From: Enterobacteriaceae bacterium 89
GTDB taxonomy: Bacteria > Pseudomonadota > Gammaproteobacteria > Enterobacterales > Enterobacteriaceae
Assembly (NCBI GenBank): GCA_014156375.1
Contig: RQJH01000003.1
Coordinates: 124,001-188,000, forward strand
Reading direction: 5' to 3'
DNA length: 64,000 nucleotides
Shown: piece by piece, positions 39,168 to 51,636 of the stretch
Layout of the letters: each line of letters begins with the position of its first letter
Position numbering within the stretch: the first letter of the stretch is position 1
Notes under the pieces: generated by a model
Databases searched by the model: none
The model's input: only the letters and a program-made list of their open reading frames with translations
Told to the model about the DNA's origin: nothing
Made by a program: the position numbers and the translations under genes

Positions 39168-41729
39168 ATGAGTACATTCGAAAATTTAGACGCCCACACG
39201 CCGATGATGCAGCAGTACCTGAAGCTGAAGGCTCAGCATCCGGAGATCCTGCTGTTTTACCGCATGGGCGACTTTTACGAGCTGTTTTATGACGATGCCA
39301 AACGCGCTTCGCAGCTGCTCGATATTTCCCTGACTAAACGCGGTGCTTCCGCGGGCGAACCTATCCCGATGGCAGGGGTGCCGCACCACGCGGTAGAAAA
39401 CTATTTAGCCAAGCTGGTCAATCTTGGCGAATCCGCCGCTATCTGCGAGCAGGTTGGCGATCCGGCGACCAGCAAAGGGCCGGTTGAGCGCAAGGTTGTG
39501 CGCATTGTTACGCCAGGCACCATCAGCGATGAAGCGCTGCTGCAGGAGCGCCAGGACAATCTGCTGGCCGCCATCTGGCAGGACAGCAAAGGTTTTGGTT
39601 TCGCCACGCTGGATATCAGTTCCGGACGTTTCCGCCTGAGCGAACCGGCCGATCGAGAAACCATGGCCGCTGAACTCCAGCGCACTAACCCGGCAGAGTT
39701 GCTCTACGCCGAAGATTTTGCGGAAAGCGCGCTGATTGAAGGCCGTCGTGGCCTGCGTCGTCGCCCGCTTTGGGAATTTGAAATTGATACCGCGCGTCAG
39801 CAGCTGAATTTACAGTTTGGCACGCGCGATCTGGTTGGCTTCGGTGTGGAAAACGCACCACGTGGCCTGTGCGCCGCAGGCTGCCTGTTGCAATATGTCA
39901 AAGATACGCAGCGCACTTCCCTGCCGCATATCCGCTCCATCACCATGGAGCGCCAGCAGGACAGCATCATTATGGATGCCGCCACCCGCCGTAACCTCGA
40001 AATCACCCAGAATCTGGCGGGCGGTGTAGAGAATACGCTGGCAGCCGTGCTCGATCGTACCGTCACGCCAATGGGCAGCCGCATGCTGAAACGCTGGCTG
40101 CACATGCCAGTTCGCGATACTGCAATTCTGACCGAGCGCCAGCAGACCATTGGTGCTTTACAGGACCGCTGCGATGAGCTGCAGCCAGTCCTGCGCCAGG
40201 TCGGCGATTTGGAACGTATTCTGGCTCGTCTGGCGCTGCGAACCGCGCGCCCGCGCGATCTGGCTCGCATGCGTCACGCTTTCCAGCAGTTACCTGAATT
40301 GCGCGAACAGCTTTCCTCAGTCAGCAGCCCCGCTGTGCAAAAGCTGCGTGAAACCATGGGTGAATTCACTGAACTTCGCGAACTGCTTGAGCGTTCTATT
40401 ATTGAAACGCCTCCGGTGCTGGTACGCGACGGTGGAGTGATTGCTCCGGGCTACAACGAAGAGCTTGATGAGTGGCGCGCGCTGGCCGATGGCGCAACGG
40501 ACTATCTGGACAGGCTGGAGATTCGCGAACGCGAACGTCTGGGACTGGATACGCTGAAAGTCGGCTACAACGCGGTTCACGGCTATTACATTCAGATCAG
40601 CCGCGGACAGAGCCATATGGCGCCAATCCACTATGTTCGTCGTCAGACGCTGAAAAATGCCGAACGCTACATCATTCCTGAGCTGAAAGAATACGAAGAC
40701 AAAGTGCTGACCTCGAAAGGCAAAGCGCTGGCGCTGGAAAAACAGCTGTACGACGAGCTGTTCGACAAACTGCTCCCGCATCTGGCGGATCTGCAGCAAA
40801 GCTCTGCGGCACTGGCCGAGCTCGACGTGCTGGTGAACCTTGCCGAACGTGCATATATCCTGAACTACAGCTGCCCGACATTTAGCGACAAGCCGGGCAT
40901 TCGCATCGTTGAGGGCCGCCATCCGGTGGTGGAACAGGTGCTGAATGAGCCGTTCATCGCCAACCCGCTTAATCTGTCCCCACAGCGCAGAATGTTAATC
41001 ATTACTGGCCCGAACATGGGCGGTAAAAGTACCTATATGCGCCAGACCGCGCTGATTGCTCTGCTGGCTTATATCGGCAGCTACGTTCCGGCACAGAAAG
41101 TTGAGATTGGCCCAATCGATCGCATCTTTACCCGCGTCGGTGCGGCGGACGATCTGGCCAGCGGCCGCTCCACCTTTATGGTGGAGATGACCGAAACGGC
41201 GAATATTCTGCACAACGCCACCGAACACAGCCTTGTGCTGATGGATGAGATCGGGCGCGGCACGTCGACCTACGATGGTCTGTCGCTGGCCTGGGCCTGT
41301 GCTGAAAGCCTTGCGAACCGCATCAAGGCCCTGACGCTGTTTGCTACCCACTACTTCGAGCTGACGCAGCTACCGGAGAAAATGGAAGGTGTGGCGAACG
41401 TCCACCTGGACGCGCTGGAGCATGGCGAAACCATCGCTTTCATGCACAGCGTGCAGGATGGCGCAGCCAGCAAAAGCTACGGCCTGGCAGTCGCAGCGCT
41501 GGCAGGTGTGCCGAAAGAAGTGATTAAGCGCGCCCGTCAAAAGCTGCGCGAGCTGGAGAGCCTGTCACCGAATGCCGGAGCCACTCAGGTCGATGGCACG
41601 CAGATGTCGCTGCTTTCAGCTCCGGAAGAAACCTCTCCGGCCGTTGAGGCACTGGAAAATCTGGATCCGGACTCTCTGACGCCACGTCAGGCGCTGGAGT
41701 GGATTTATCGTCTGAAGAGCCTGGTGTAA
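39168..41729 (+). CDS. mutS: DNA mismatch repair protein MutS
   Basis: MutS recognises mismatches and recruits MutL. From [14 protein letters not shown] the protein is 853 residues, equal to E. coli MutS; an in-frame ATG at 39123 is rejected for lack of homology. The mismatch wedge Phe36-x-Glu38 is in GDFYELF. The C-terminal ATPase has Walker [10 protein letters not shown] near residue 614 and Walker [17 protein letters not shown] near residue 693. Transcription proceeds towards rpoS and both genes end at a shared hairpin. Confidence 0.97.
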   Translation: MSTFENLDAHTPMMQQYLKLKAQHPEILLFYRMGDFYELFYDDAKRASQLLDISLTKRGASAGEPIPMAGVPHHAVENYLAKLVNLGESAAICEQVGDPATSKGPVERKVVRIVTPGTISDEALLQERQDNLLAAIWQDSKGFGFATLDISSGRFRLSEPADRETMAAELQRTNPAELLYAEDFAESALIEGRRGLRRRPLWEFEIDTARQQLNLQFGTRDLVGFGVENAPRGLCAAGCLLQYVKDTQRTSLPHIRSITMERQQDSIIMDAATRRNLEITQNLAGGVENTLAAVLDRTVTPMGSRMLKRWLHMPVRDTAILTERQQTIGALQDRCDELQPVLRQVGDLERILARLALRTARPRDLARMRHAFQQLPELREQLSSVSSPAVQKLRETMGEFTELRELLERSIIETPPVLVRDGGVIAPGYNEELDEWRALADGATDYLDRLEIRERERLGLDTLKVGYNAVHGYYIQISRGQSHMAPIHYVRRQTLKNAERYIIPELKEYEDKVLTSKGKALALEKQLYDELFDKLLPHLADLQQSSAALAELDVLVNLAERAYILNYSCPTFSDKPGIRIVEGRHPVVEQVLNEPFIANPLNLSPQRRMLIITGPNMGGKSTYMRQTALIALLAYIGSYVPAQKVEIGPIDRIFTRVGAADDLASGRSTFMVEMTETANILHNATEHSLVLMDEIGRGTSTYDGLSLAWACAESLANRIKALTLFATHYFELTQLPEKMEGVANVHLDALEHGETIAFMHSVQDGAASKSYGLAVAALAGVPKEVIKRARQKLRELESLSPNAGATQVDGTQMSLLSAPEETSPAVEALENLDPDSLTPRQALEWIYRLKSLV

Positions 41730-41737
41730 ATCAAAAA

Positions 41738-41815
41738 CACCCGGTTGCGCTGAGCTGACCGGACCTACGGCATTGCCAGTTGCAGGCATGATAATCGCAG
41801 CGCACCAGGCAATCA
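41738..41815. repeat. Degenerate REP-like element after mutS
   Basis: CACCCGGTTGCGCTGAGC and GCAGCGCACCAGGCA face each other around ACCGGACCTAC. It is less symmetrical than the other three REP units in the window. Confidence 0.6.
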
Positions 41816-41829
41816 GAGATTCCAAAAAG

Positions 41830-41860
41830 AAAAAGGCCAGTCATCGTGACTGGCCTTTTT
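41830..41860. terminator. Bidirectional terminator between mutS and rpoS
   Basis: The arm AAAAAGGCCAGTCA and its exact reverse complement TGACTGGCCTTTTT are separated by TCG: a perfect 14-bp stem with A/T runs on both sides. It serves convergent mutS and rpoS. Confidence 0.93.
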
Positions 41861-41889
41861 GATGGAAACTTGTGTATGACTAACACTTT

Positions 41890-42888
41890 TTATTCACGGA
41901 ACAGCGCTTCGATATTCAGCCCCTGGCCCTGCAGGATTTCACGCAGGCGACGCAGGCCTTCAACCTGAATCTGACGAACGCGTTCACGAGTCAGGCCAAT
42001 TTCACGACCGACATCTTCCAGCGTTGCCGCTTCATACCCCAGTAAACCGAAACGACGTGCCAGCACTTCACGCTGTTTGGCGTTCAGTTCGAACAGCCAT
42101 TTGACGATGCTCTGCTTCATGTCATCGTCCTGCGTGGTGTCTTCCGGACCGTTGTCTTTTTCATCGGCCAGAATATCCAGCAGCGCTTTTTCGGAATCGC
42201 CACCCAACGGGGTGTCGACCGAGGTGATGCGCTCGTTGAGACGCAGCATACGGCTAACGTCATCAACCGGTTTGTCCAGTTGCTCAGCAATCTCTTCGGC
42301 GCTTGGCTCGTGATCCAGCTTATGGGATAACTCACGCGCAGTACGCAGGTAGACGTTGAGCTCTTTGACAATATGGATAGGCAGGCGAATGGTACGGGTT
42401 TGGTTCATAATTGCCCGTTCAATCGTCTGACGAATCCACCATGTGGCATAAGTTGAGAAACGGAATCCGCGCTCCGGGTCAAATTTCTCGACCGCACGAA
42501 TCAGCCCCAGATTGCCTTCTTCAATCAGATCCAGCAGAGCCAGACCACGATTGCTGTAACGACGGGCAATCTTCACCACCAGACGCAGGTTACTTTCAAT
42601 CATCCGGCGGCGAGAGGCGACATCACCACGCAGCGCGCGACGTGCAAAATAGACTTCTTCTTCGGCCGTTAGCAGTGGAGAATAACCGATCTCTCCAAGG
42701 TAAAGCTGAGTCGCATCCAGCACACGCTGTGTGGCGCCCTGTGATAACAGCTCTTCCTCAGCCAGGTCGTTATCACTGGGTTCCTCTTCGACTAAGGCTT
42801 TCTCATCGAAAGACTCAGACTCTGTTCCGTTCTCATCAAATTCCGCATCTTCATTTAAATCATGAACTTTCAGCGTATTCTGACTCAT
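41890..42888 (-). CDS. rpoS: Stationary-phase sigma factor RpoS
   Basis: RpoS directs the general stress and stationary-phase response. From [17 protein letters not shown] the protein is 332 residues (E. coli 330), with a two-residue insertion near TESESFDEK. Region 2 ([17 protein letters not shown]) and region 4 ([20 protein letters not shown]) are intact, so the gene looks functional. In E. coli its main promoter lies inside nlpD and gives a long leader controlled by small RNAs; that arrangement is preserved here. A longer in-frame start at 42924 is rejected. Confidence 0.98.
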   Translation of the reverse strand: MSQNTLKVHDLNEDAEFDENGTESESFDEKALVEEEPSDNDLAEEELLSQGATQRVLDATQLYLGEIGYSPLLTAEEEVYFARRALRGDVASRRRMIESNLRLVVKIARRYSNRGLALLDLIEEGNLGLIRAVEKFDPERGFRFSTYATWWIRQTIERAIMNQTRTIRLPIHIVKELNVYLRTARELSHKLDHEPSAEEIAEQLDKPVDDVSRMLRLNERITSVDTPLGGDSEKALLDILADEKDNGPEDTTQDDDMKQSIVKWLFELNAKQREVLARRFGLLGYEAATLEDVGREIGLTRERVRQIQVEGLRRLREILQGQGLNIEALFRE

Positions 42889-42946
42889 AAGGTGGCTCCT
42901 ACCCGTGATCCCTGGACGAAACACACCTCACGGTTGTTTCGCCAAA

Positions 42947-44092
42947 TTATCGCTGCGGCAAATACTGCAGCGGGTTGACGGATTTCCCCTTGTAACGAAT
43001 TTCAAAATGCAAGCGTGTAGAACTGGTTCCGGTGCTACCCATGGTAGCGATTTTTTGCCCCGCCTTAACTTCTTGTTGTTCCCGGACCAGCATTGTGTCG
43101 TTATGGGCGTAGGCGCTCAGGTAATCATCGTTGTGTTTGATGATAATAAGATTACCGTAACCACGCAGTGCGTTACCGGCATACACAACGCGTCCATCTG
43201 CGGTCGCGACGATAGCCTGTCCTTTACTGCCTGCAATATCGATCCCTTTGTTGCCGCCATCGCCGCCACTAAAGTTTTCGATAATTTTGCCGTCGGTCGG
43301 CCAGCGCCAGGAGGAGATTGGCGAACTGGTAGACGTACTGCTTGCAGTCGGTTCGGTTGTGCTGACAACAGGTGCCGTAACAGGCGCTGTGACCGGGGTC
43401 GCAGGCTTGTTATTAGGCAACATTTTATTAGCACTTTGTTCACCTGAATCCTCAGAATACGTAATTGTTGGTTGAGACGCAACCACTGCGGAGGAATTTT
43501 GTGCAGGTTTTGAGACTAATCCAGGCGAAGCGCTGCTGGCCTGTTCGCTGGCTTGTGCTACCGCATTATTTCCGGTAATCGGCTGCCCGGAAGCATTACC
43601 CACCTGCAGGACCTGACCAACATTCAGACCGTATGGCGCAGGCACATTGTTACGCTGCGCCAGGTCGCGGAAATCGTTGCCGGTCACCCACGCAATATAG
43701 AACAGCGTGTCACCGCGCTTAACGGTATAGGTGCTGCCACCGGTGTAGCTGCCTTTTGGAATATCACCGTATTTACGGTTGTAGACGATGTGGCCGTCAG
43801 CGTTTGTCTGCACCGGCTGTTGAGTGGCGACCGGCTGAGAAGTCATCGGCTGAATTTGCGGCTGCACAGGAGCTGTCTGAACAGGCTGCGGCTGCGGAAC
43901 CATCTGCGGTGCCGTGCCCCCTTTCTGGGCCGGGGTAATCAACATTCCAGAATCAGTCCCTGACGATGCACCGCCAATGGAGCTAACCGGGGCCGGAGCG
44001 TTAGAGGATGAAGTACATCCAGCCAGCCAGAATGAAATCAGTGATAAAGCCGCAATGCGACTAACGGTGAATTTAGGGCTTCCCGTGCTCAT
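42947..44092 (-). CDS. nlpD: Murein hydrolase activator lipoprotein NlpD
   Basis: NlpD activates the amidase AmiC at the division septum. The 381-residue protein (E. coli 379) has a lipobox LAGC (Cys26), a low-complexity Pro/Gln/Thr-rich linker, a LysM domain (about 119-165, [14 protein letters not shown]) and a C-terminal M23-type (LytM) domain (about 270-378) that is degenerate in its zinc site, as expected for an activator. The main rpoS promoter is expected within this gene. Confidence 0.96.
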   Translation of the reverse strand: MSTGSPKFTVSRIAALSLISFWLAGCTSSSNAPAPVSSIGGASSGTDSGMLITPAQKGGTAPQMVPQPQPVQTAPVQPQIQPMTSQPVATQQPVQTNADGHIVYNRKYGDIPKGSYTGGSTYTVKRGDTLFYIAWVTGNDFRDLAQRNNVPAPYGLNVGQVLQVGNASGQPITGNNAVAQASEQASSASPGLVSKPAQNSSAVVASQPTITYSEDSGEQSANKMLPNNKPATPVTAPVTAPVVSTTEPTASSTSTSSPISSWRWPTDGKIIENFSGGDGGNKGIDIAGSKGQAIVATADGRVVYAGNALRGYGNLIIIKHNDDYLSAYAHNDTMLVREQQEVKAGQKIATMGSTGTSSTRLHFEIRYKGKSVNPLQYLPQR

Positions 44093-44213
44093 TTATCCCC
44101 CAGGAATGTGTTAACTGCCAGTGACTTATAGACCGTGAAATGCGACGGTAATCACAAAAGTGTGCTCACCCTACGCCAATTAGCGCGTTGAAATAAACAG
44201 GAAAACTCCTGTA

Positions 44214-44840
44214 TTACGCCAGTTCCCCTTTGACTAAAGGCACGAACCTGACGGCTTCTACGGTATCGATGATAAATTCATCTCCCTGGCGGCGAACCCG
44301 CTTGAGCAGTTGGTGCTCTTCGCCCACCGGGAGAACTAAAATGCCGCCTTCAGCCAGCTGCGACATCAGCGCCACAGGGATTTCCTGCGGCGCCGCCGTG
44401 ACAATAATGGCATCAAATGGCGCTCTTGCCTGCCATCCTTGCCATCCATCGCCGTGGCGAGTTGAAACATTATGTAAATCAAGCTGCTTGAGACGACGGC
44501 GCGCCTGCCACTGCAGGCTTTTAATCCGCTCAACGGAACAGACGTGATGCACAAGGTGCGCCAGAATCGCCGTCTGATAACCAGAGCCGGTACCAATTTC
44601 CAGCACCCGGGAATCTGGCGTCAACGCCAGCAGCTCGGTCATCCTTGCCACCATGTAAGGCTGAGAAATGGTTTGTCCCTGGCCGATGGGCAGGGCCACG
44701 TTCTCCCACGCTTTGTGTTCAAAGGCTTCATCAATAAACTTTTCACGCGGCACCTGGGCGATGGCGTCGAGCACATGCTCGTCAACAATACCCTGATTAC
44801 GCAGCTGATTAAGAAGACTTTGTACGCGTTTGCTTACCAT
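44214..44840 (-). CDS. pcm: Protein-L-isoaspartate O-methyltransferase
   Basis: Pcm repairs age-damaged isoaspartyl residues using S-adenosylmethionine. The 208-residue protein equals E. coli Pcm in length and has the SAM-binding motif [15 protein letters not shown] near residue 80 and the family motif [12 protein letters not shown]. It overlaps surE by seven bases in a stationary-phase-survival operon. Confidence 0.97.
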   Translation of the reverse strand: MVSKRVQSLLNQLRNQGIVDEHVLDAIAQVPREKFIDEAFEHKAWENVALPIGQGQTISQPYMVARMTELLALTPDSRVLEIGTGSGYQTAILAHLVHHVCSVERIKSLQWQARRRLKQLDLHNVSTRHGDGWQGWQARAPFDAIIVTAAPQEIPVALMSQLAEGGILVLPVGEEHQLLKRVRRQGDEFIIDTVEAVRFVPLVKGELA

Positions 44841-45595
44841 TGCACATCAACTCCCACACGATCTAACCACCCCGCCACTACTTCCTGTGCGCTGTGCGCG
44901 GTTAAATCGACATGCAGAGGTGTAACAGAAACATAGCCTTCGTCGACGGCGGCAAAATCGGTATCCGGACCAGCATCGCATTTCTCTCCCGGCGGTCCGA
45001 TCCAGTACAGCGTGTTACCCCGTGGATCCTGCTGAGGAATGACTTTGTCCGCCGGATGGCGACTGCCGCAGCGGGTCACGCGAATGCCTTTGATTTCATC
45101 CAGCGGGAGATCGGGCACGTTGATATTTAAAATGCGCCCGGTGCGCAGCGGCTCACGCGCTAATGCCCGGAGAATAGAGCAGGTGACAGCGGCCGCCGTA
45201 TCGTAATGCTTATAGCCATTGAGTGAGACGGCAAGCGCAGGGAAACCAAGATGACGTCCTTCCATCGCCGCCGCAACGGTACCGGAGTAGATGACATCAT
45301 CGCCAAGATTGGGTCCGGCGTTAATGCCGGAAACGACCACGTCCGGACGCGGACGCATCAGCGTGTTCACGCCAAGGAACACGCAGTCCGTTGGGGTGCC
45401 CATCTGCACGGCAATATCGCCGTTGTCGAAGGTAAAGGTACGAAGGGAGGATTCCAGCGTCAGCGAATTGGATGCGCCACTGCGGTTACGATCGGGTGCG
45501 ACAACCTGAACCTCGGCAAATTCGCGCAAGGCCTTCGCCAGGGTTTGGATCCCCGGCGCGTGGATCCCATCATCGTTACTCAGCAATATTCGCAT
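44834..45595 (-). CDS. surE: 5'/3'-nucleotidase SurE
   Basis: SurE removes phosphate from nucleoside monophosphates and short polyphosphate. From [16 protein letters not shown] it is 253 residues, as in E. coli. The metal site residues Asp8-Asp9, Ser39 (GASNS) and Asn in [12 protein letters not shown] are present. A start two codons earlier (45601) is possible but less conserved. It overlaps truD by 20 bases. Confidence 0.96.
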   Translation of the reverse strand: MRILLSNDDGIHAPGIQTLAKALREFAEVQVVAPDRNRSGASNSLTLESSLRTFTFDNGDIAVQMGTPTDCVFLGVNTLMRPRPDVVVSGINAGPNLGDDVIYSGTVAAAMEGRHLGFPALAVSLNGYKHYDTAAAVTCSILRALAREPLRTGRILNINVPDLPLDEIKGIRVTRCGSRHPADKVIPQQDPRGNTLYWIGPPGEKCDAGPDTDFAAVDEGYVSVTPLHVDLTAHSAQEVVAGWLDRVGVDVQW

Positions 45596-46625
45596 AATCA
45601 CCTGTTGTGTTGATAAGTTCCCTTACCACACTGGTGGCAAAACTGCCTGCCGGCAGCCAGAAACGCACCTCGACGGTCACGTCATCCCACCAGTTCCAGC
45701 TCATTTGCTGCGGATAGAGCAGCATCGCGCGTCGCGCCGCTTCCACTTTTTCCCTGACCAGCAGGGATTGAAGCAGCGTTTCGTCAGCCAGCGTTTGTTG
45801 CTCAAAACTCAGGGCGGCGCGCTGGGTTCCCCAGTCCCCGCTTCCCGGCAGGGAGGCGGTGATCATCAGGTCGCGGCCATCGACGCGTGACTGAAGCTCG
45901 GGCTTCTCTTCTTCCGTCGCCACGAACCAGCTTCCCCGTCCCGCTAATTGTAGCGCATCGCCGTCAACAACTTGATTAAAGTCCGGTTTTTTTAAACGCT
46001 CGCTGACCAGTTGATTAAACAACGCGCTGCGGGCCGCCGACAACCAAAAACTGCGTTTATTACGATCCCGCACCGGCGCATCGCTTTGCGCCCAGCGCAG
46101 CGCACCCTGCAGGTTGCTGCCGCCAAGACCAAAGCGCTGTGCGCCAAAATAGTTCGGCACGCCTTTTTCAACAATGGCCTGAATACGGGCTTCCACGTCT
46201 TCGCGGTTGCTAATTTCACGCAGTACCAGCGTAAAGGCGTTACCTTTCAGCGCGCCAAGACGCAGCTTGCGTTTGTGGCGTGCGTATTCCAGAACTTTAC
46301 AGCCCTCAAGCTCAAATTTGCTTAAATCAGGCATCTCTTTGCCCGGCACGCGCGCGCAAAGCCACTGTTCGGTGACCGCGTGTTTATCTTTCTGTCCGGC
46401 AAAGCTGACTTCACGAGCGTGGATCTTCAGGAATTTCGCCAGCGCATCCGCCACAAAACGGGTGTTGCAGCCGGTTTTAAGAATGCGAACCAGCACGTGC
46501 TCGCCTTCCATATCAGGCTCAAAGCCTAAATCTTCCACTACCAGAAAATCTTCCGGATTGGCTTTCAGCAGCCCCTGCCCTTGCGGGTTTCCGTGCAGAT
46601 AAGTCAGATCTTCAAACGCTATCAT
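45576..46625 (-). CDS. truD: tRNA pseudouridine-13 synthase TruD
   Basis: TruD makes pseudouridine at position 13 of tRNA(Glu). The 349-residue protein matches E. coli TruD in length, with the catalytic Asp80 in [11 protein letters not shown]. It is coupled to ispF by a 4-base overlap. Confidence 0.97.
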   Translation of the reverse strand: MIAFEDLTYLHGNPQGQGLLKANPEDFLVVEDLGFEPDMEGEHVLVRILKTGCNTRFVADALAKFLKIHAREVSFAGQKDKHAVTEQWLCARVPGKEMPDLSKFELEGCKVLEYARHKRKLRLGALKGNAFTLVLREISNREDVEARIQAIVEKGVPNYFGAQRFGLGGSNLQGALRWAQSDAPVRDRNKRSFWLSAARSALFNQLVSERLKKPDFNQVVDGDALQLAGRGSWFVATEEEKPELQSRVDGRDLMITASLPGSGDWGTQRAALSFEQQTLADETLLQSLLVREKVEAARRAMLLYPQQMSWNWWDDVTVEVRFWLPAGSFATSVVRELINTTGDYANIAE

Positions 46626-47101
46626 GGACGAGCCTTATGCAGCAGAGCCACGGCTTCGCAGGCGATACCTTCGCCGCGCCCGGTAAAGCCCAGTTTTTCG
46701 GTGGTGGTCGCCTTCACGTTGACGTCATCCATATGGCAGCCCAAATCTTCAGCGATGAACACACGCATCTGCGGAATATGCGGCAGCATTTTTGGCGCCT
46801 GAGCAATGATGGTCACATCAACGTTACCAAGGCTGTAGCCTTTGGCCTGAATGCGACGCCAGGCTTCGCGCAGCAGTTCGCGGCTGTCCGCGCCTTTGAA
46901 CGCCGGATCGGTGTCCGGGAACAGCTTGCCGATGTCGCCGAGCGCCGCAGCACCCAGCAGCGCATCCGTCAGCGCATGCAGCGCCACATCGCCATCGGAG
47001 TGAGCAAGCAGCCCTTTCTCATAAGGGATGCGCACGCCGCCAATGATAATCGGGCCTTCTCCGCCAAAAGCGTGTACGTCAAAACCGTGTCCAATTCGCA
47101 T
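46622..47101 (-). CDS. ispF: 2-C-methyl-D-erythritol 2,4-cyclodiphosphate synthase
   Basis: IspF catalyses a middle step of the MEP isoprenoid pathway. From [14 protein letters not shown] the protein is 159 residues (same as E. coli), with zinc ligands Asp8 and His10 and a third His in [19 protein letters not shown]. The start overlaps the ispD stop by one base. Confidence 0.97.
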   Translation of the reverse strand: MRIGHGFDVHAFGGEGPIIIGGVRIPYEKGLLAHSDGDVALHALTDALLGAAALGDIGKLFPDTDPAFKGADSRELLREAWRRIQAKGYSLGNVDVTIIAQAPKMLPHIPQMRVFIAEDLGCHMDDVNVKATTTEKLGFTGRGEGIACEAVALLHKARP

Positions 47102-47811
47102 TATGCCTGCTCCTGAAGTCCGCATCGGGTAAGGTAAAATTCTGCCAGCGCCAGATCTTCCGGGCGGGTCACTTTAATATTATCAGCACGCCCGGCGACT
47201 AATTGTGGATGGTAGCCACAATATTCCAGCGCCGAGGCTTCATCGGTGATCGTCGCCCCTTCGTTGAGCGCCCGGTTCAGGCAGTCAAAAAGGAGTTCTC
47301 GAGGGAAAAACTGCGGAGTTTGCGCGTGCCAGAGATCGGTTCTGTCGACCGTATGCGCAATGGCCGTTTTGCCAGGCTCTGCGCGTTTCATGGTATCGCA
47401 CACCGGCGTGGCAAGCAGCCCGCCCACCTTGCTGTTTTCACGCAGGGCCAACAGACGCGCCAGATCGTCCTGATGCAGACAAGGGCGCGCAGCATCATGC
47501 ACCAGCACCCACTGCGCATCTCCAGCCGCTTTCAGGCCAGCCAGAACGGAATCCGCACGCTCTGCGCCACCTTCAACAACGGTGATTTGGGGATGATTTG
47601 CCAGCGGGAGCTGTTGAAAGCGGAGATCGCCATCGCTGATCGCGATGATCACACGTTCCACAACCGGGTGCGCCAGCAGTGCGGCGACCGAGTGTTCCAG
47701 AATCGTTTTGTTACCGATTGAAAGGTATTGTTTCGGGCATTCCGTTTGCATCCGGCGACCGAAGCCGGCGGCCGGCACTACGGCACAAATGCCCGGAAAA
47801 ATGGCTGCCAT
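47101..47811 (-). CDS. ispD: 2-C-methyl-D-erythritol 4-phosphate cytidylyltransferase
   Basis: IspD attaches CMP to MEP, two steps before IspF. The 236-residue protein (E. coli 236) has the CTP-binding loop [17 protein letters not shown] and VHDAARPCL. It follows ftsB after 20 bases. Confidence 0.97.
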   Translation of the reverse strand: MAAIFPGICAVVPAAGFGRRMQTECPKQYLSIGNKTILEHSVAALLAHPVVERVIIAISDGDLRFQQLPLANHPQITVVEGGAERADSVLAGLKAAGDAQWVLVHDAARPCLHQDDLARLLALRENSKVGGLLATPVCDTMKRAEPGKTAIAHTVDRTDLWHAQTPQFFPRELLFDCLNRALNEGATITDEASALEYCGYHPQLVAGRADNIKVTRPEDLALAEFYLTRCGLQEQA

Positions 47812-47831
47812 GTCATTTTCCTGGCTTGAGG

Positions 47832-48152
47832 TTATCGGTTAGTTTGCGCTGAACTCTGGGCCGGCTGATTGCGCTTCGACGCATCCGGAACCAGGCGATA
47901 AAAAGTTTCACCCGGACGGGTCATGCTCAGTTCATTGCGGGCGCGTTCTTCGATAGCTTCCTGACCACCGTTAAGGTCATCAATTTCAGCAAAAAGCTGA
48001 TCGTTGCGCGCTTTTAGTTTTGCGTTTGTGGCCTGCTGGGCCGCCACGTCATCATTGACGCGGCTATAGTCGTGAAGACCATTCTTGCCGAACCACAACG
48101 AGTACTGCAGCCAGACCAGTAAAGCCAGCAACAGCAGCGTTAATTTACCCAT
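47832..48152 (-). CDS. ftsB: Cell division protein FtsB
   Basis: FtsB bridges FtsL and FtsQ in the divisome. The 106-residue protein has one N-terminal transmembrane helix ([18 protein letters not shown]), a periplasmic coiled coil (about 29-70) and a short C-terminal region; E. coli FtsB is 103 residues. It heads the ispDF-truD-surE-pcm-nlpD-rpoS series. Confidence 0.96.
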   Translation of the reverse strand: MGKLTLLLLALLVWLQYSLWFGKNGLHDYSRVNDDVAAQQATNAKLKARNDQLFAEIDDLNGGQEAIEERARNELSMTRPGETFYRLVPDASKRNQPAQSSAQTNR

Positions 48153-48304
48153 CCTGCCCCCTGAAAAACGGCATCATCATCCGATAACTTGCCGAAGTGC
48201 TTCACCCCGGCCTGCGGACGATGCCGCGTAACGCCGGGAATGTACCACATTTTGATGGTTGAGTCGTCTGACTCATTGCAAACGAAGAGCATAACGGGTT
48301 GCTG

Positions 48305-48631
48305 TCAGCCCAGTAGCCATAAAAATAGCAGACCAAACAGCACCGCGACGGTCATCAGCGTACTGAGAATGCTATAGAGCAGCCTGCCGTCCAGCAAAGA
48401 GTGCAGCGCAATGCCGATAACGACAGAAACAGGCAGCAGCGCCAGGAAGAAAGGCCAGGTGTAGAGGAAGAAAAACAGGGTATTGCTGCCATAGAATAAA
48501 ACCGGGATCCCTAACGCCAGCAGCCACGCAACAAACCCCACAACAGCGCCAGATAAAGACCAGGTAGTCTCCTCTGTTTCGCTGTTGATGGGGTCGGCCT
48601 GGCCAATGGTGATGTTTTGGGTATTACGCAT
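48305..48631 (-). CDS. ygbE: Inner membrane protein YgbE (DUF3561)
   Basis: This 108-residue protein is of the YgbE family, with three hydrophobic helices and a polar N-terminus (MRNTQNITIGQADP). The family has no known function. It sits between ftsB and cysC as in E. coli. Confidence 0.9.
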   Translation of the reverse strand: MRNTQNITIGQADPINSETEETTWSLSGAVVGFVAWLLALGIPVLFYGSNTLFFFLYTWPFFLALLPVSVVIGIALHSLLDGRLLYSILSTLMTVAVLFGLLFLWLLG

Positions 48632-48673
48632 ATCAAATCCTGTTTCCTGACTGGCCGGAAAACCGGCCGGGTC

Positions 48674-49279
48674 TCAGGATCTGATAATATCGCCCTGTCT
48701 CAGCAGGTCTAATAATTGGTTAACCAAATTTGTTACCAATTGTTCACCATCAAGGTGAATTTCTGCCTTTTCCGGCGCTTCGTAAACGGCATCAATTCCG
48801 GTGAAGTTACGCAGCTCTCCGGCGCGGGCTTTTTTGTACAATCCCTTCGGATCGCGGGTTTCGCACACCGCCAGCGGCGTGTCGACAAACACCTCAATGA
48901 AACGCTGATGGCCAACGCGTTCACGCACCATCTGACGCTCTGCACGGTGCGGAGAAATAAAGGCTGTCAGCACCACCAGCCCGGCATCGACCATCAGGTT
49001 AGCCACTTCCCCCACCCGCCGGATGTTCTCTTTGCGGTCGTCGTCGCTGAACCCCAAATCGCTGCACAGACCATGGCGCACGTTGTCACCGTCAAGCAGA
49101 TAAGTGCTGACGCCCACTTCGTGCAAAGCCTCTTCCAGCGCACCGGCCACCGTTGATTTTCCCGAGCCCGAAAGCCCGGTAAACCACAGCACCACGCCGC
49201 GATGGCCGTGGAGCTGTTCCCGCTGCTGTTGGGTGACGGGATGCGGATGCCAGACGACGTTTTCGTCATGCTGCGCCAT
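48674..49279 (-). CDS. cysC: Adenylyl-sulfate kinase
   Basis: CysC phosphorylates APS to PAPS, the second step of sulfate activation. The 201-residue protein has the P-loop [14 protein letters not shown] near residue 35 and the expected Ser in [13 protein letters not shown]. Its start overlaps the cysN stop by one base. It is the last gene of cysG-cysD-cysN-cysC. Confidence 0.97.
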   Translation of the reverse strand: MAQHDENVVWHPHPVTQQQREQLHGHRGVVLWFTGLSGSGKSTVAGALEEALHEVGVSTYLLDGDNVRHGLCSDLGFSDDDRKENIRRVGEVANLMVDAGLVVLTAFISPHRAERQMVRERVGHQRFIEVFVDTPLAVCETRDPKGLYKKARAGELRNFTGIDAVYEAPEKAEIHLDGEQLVTNLVNQLLDLLRQGDIIRS

Positions 49280-50709
49280 CAGCGGCCTCCCAGCAGGTCG
49301 CGCGCGCCCCAGTGCGGGAAGTGTTTGCGCACCAGCGCATTCAGCTCCAGCTCAAAGGCGCTGTAGTCTGTACCCGGTTGTACGGACGCATTCAGCTGCG
49401 GTTCATGCACCATTCCCGCACCGACGGTCACATTGCTCAAACGGTCGATAAATATCAGCCCGCCGGTGACCGGGTTATGCTGATATTTGTCGAGCACCAG
49501 CGGCTCATCAAAGGTCAAATCCACCAGCCCAATGCCGTTCAGCGGCAAAGTAGAGACTTCACGCTGAGTCAGATTGTTGATGTCCACCTGATACTGAATG
49601 CCGTCAACCCGCGCGCGAGTTTTCTTACCGGCAATTTTGATTTCATAGCTCTGACCCGGCTGCAGCGGCTGTTCCGCCATCCATACCACGTCCACGCTCG
49701 CGCTCTGCACCGCAGGCAATGTTTCTGCGGCATCCACCAGCAAATCACCACGGCTGATATCAATTTCATCTTTCAGCACCAGGGTGATGGCTTCGCCTGC
49801 CGCTGCCTGCTGTAAATCGCCGTCAAAAGTGACGATGCGCGCCACACTGGATTCCACGCCCGATGGCAGCACTTTCACGCGCTGACCGACGCTAACCGTG
49901 CCGGAGGCCAGGGTGCCCGAAAAACCACGGAAATCGAGGTTTGGACGGTTGACATACTGCACCGGGAAGCGCAGCGGCTGGCTTTCAACGGTCCGTTTGA
50001 TCTCTACGCTTTCCAGCACTTCAAGCAGTGTCGGGCCGCTGTACCACGGCATTTTTTCACTCTGGCTGGCAACGTTATCCCCTTCCAGCGCCGACAGCGG
50101 CACGAAGCGAATATCCAGCTCACCCGGCAACTGTTCAGCAAAGGTCAGATAGGCTTCGCGGATCTCATTGAATTTCGCTTCGCTGTAGTCCACGAGATCC
50201 ATTTTATTCACTGCCACTACCAGATGCTTGATGCCCAGCAGCGTGGAGATAAAGCTGTGACGACGGGTCTGATCGAGCACACCTTTGCGCGCGTCCATCA
50301 GCAAAATCGCCAGCTCACAGGTGGAGGCACCGGTTGCCATATTGCGGGTGTACTGCTCGTGCCCCGGCGTGTCAGCGATGATAAATTTGCGCTTCTCGGT
50401 GGAGAAATAGCGATAGGCTACGTCGATGGTGATGCCCTGCTCGCGCTCGGCCTGAAGTCCATCGACCAGCAGCGCCAGATCCAGCTTTTCCCCTTGGGTA
50501 CCGTGGCGCTTGCTGTCATTGTGCAGCGAAGAAAGCTGATCTTCATAAATCTGACGGGTATCGTGCAGCAGACGACCAATCAGCGTACTTTTACCGTCAT
50601 CGACGCTGCCGCAGGTTAAAAAGCGCAGCAGGCTCTTGTGCTGCTGAGCGTGCAAATAGGCCTCTACGCCGCCTTCATCAGCAATTTGTTGTGCAATCGT
50701 GGTGTTCAT
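49279..50709 (-). CDS. cysN: Sulfate adenylyltransferase subunit 1 (GTPase)
   Basis: CysN is the GTPase subunit that drives APS formation by CysD. The 476-residue protein is EF-Tu-like, with [13 protein letters not shown] (P-loop), [12 protein letters not shown] and NKMDLVD motifs and two C-terminal beta-barrel domains. It lies nine bases after cysD. Confidence 0.97.
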   Translation of the reverse strand: MNTTIAQQIADEGGVEAYLHAQQHKSLLRFLTCGSVDDGKSTLIGRLLHDTRQIYEDQLSSLHNDSKRHGTQGEKLDLALLVDGLQAEREQGITIDVAYRYFSTEKRKFIIADTPGHEQYTRNMATGASTCELAILLMDARKGVLDQTRRHSFISTLLGIKHLVVAVNKMDLVDYSEAKFNEIREAYLTFAEQLPGELDIRFVPLSALEGDNVASQSEKMPWYSGPTLLEVLESVEIKRTVESQPLRFPVQYVNRPNLDFRGFSGTLASGTVSVGQRVKVLPSGVESSVARIVTFDGDLQQAAAGEAITLVLKDEIDISRGDLLVDAAETLPAVQSASVDVVWMAEQPLQPGQSYEIKIAGKKTRARVDGIQYQVDINNLTQREVSTLPLNGIGLVDLTFDEPLVLDKYQHNPVTGGLIFIDRLSNVTVGAGMVHEPQLNASVQPGTDYSAFELELNALVRKHFPHWGARDLLGGR

Positions 50710-50718
50710 GGCGGCTCC

Positions 50719-51627
50719 TTAGAAATAACCCTGACGTTTCTTAAGCTCCATCGAGCCTGCCTGGTCGCGGTCAATCACGCGCCCCTGACGTTCACTGGTG
50801 GTCGACACCAGCATTTCTTCGATGATTTCCGGCAGCGTTTTGGCTTCGGACTCCACCGCCCCGGTCAGCGGCCAACAGCCGAGCGTACGGAAGCGCACCA
50901 TTCGCTGTTTGATCATCTCACCAGGCTGCAAATCTATGCGATCGTCGTCGATCATCATCAGCATGCCGTCACGCTCCAGCACCGGGCGCGGGGCTGCCAG
51001 ATACAGCGGAACAATTTCAATATTTTCCAGATAGATGTACTGCCAGATATCCAGCTCGGTCCAGTTGGAGAGCGGGAACACGCGGATGCTTTCGCCTTTA
51101 TTAATCTGGCCGTTGTAGTTGTGCCACAGCTCCGGACGCTGGTTTTTCGGATCCCAGCGGTGGAAGCGGTCGCGGAAAGAGTAGATGCGCTCTTTGGCGC
51201 GGGACTTCTCTTCATCACGACGCGCGCCACCGAAAGCGGCATCAAAACCGTATTTATTCAGCGCCTGCTTCAGGCCCTCGGTTTTCATGATATCGGTATG
51301 CTTGGCGCTGCCGTGCACGAACGGGTTGATGCCCATCGCCACCCCTTCCGGGTTTTTATGCACCAGCAGCTCGCAGCCGTAGGCCTTCGCCGTGCGATCG
51401 CGAAATTCGTACATTTCGCGGAATTTCCAGCCGGTATCGACGTGCAGCAGCGGGAACGGCAGCGTACCCGGATAAAACGCCTTACGCGCCAGGTGCAGCA
51501 TCACGCTGGAATCTTTACCGATGGAGTACATCATCACCGGGTTGGAAAATTCAGCGGCCACTTCGCGGATGATATGGATGCTTTCCGCCTCCAGCTGCCG
51601 CAAGTGAGTGAGTCGTTTTTGGTCCAT
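50719..51627 (-). CDS. cysD: Sulfate adenylyltransferase subunit 2
   Basis: CysD transfers AMP from ATP to sulfate. The 302-residue protein belongs to the PAPS-reductase-like ATP pyrophosphatase family, with the PP-loop [10 protein letters not shown] near residue 53 and the arginine-rich segment [20 protein letters not shown] (key part [11 protein letters not shown]). It follows cysG by nine bases. Confidence 0.97.
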   Translation of the reverse strand: MDQKRLTHLRQLEAESIHIIREVAAEFSNPVMMYSIGKDSSVMLHLARKAFYPGTLPFPLLHVDTGWKFREMYEFRDRTAKAYGCELLVHKNPEGVAMGINPFVHGSAKHTDIMKTEGLKQALNKYGFDAAFGGARRDEEKSRAKERIYSFRDRFHRWDPKNQRPELWHNYNGQINKGESIRVFPLSNWTELDIWQYIYLENIEIVPLYLAAPRPVLERDGMLMMIDDDRIDLQPGEMIKQRMVRFRTLGCWPLTGAVESEAKTLPEIIEEMLVSTTSERQGRVIDRDQAGSMELKKRQGYF

Positions 51628-51636
51628 AACCGTTCC

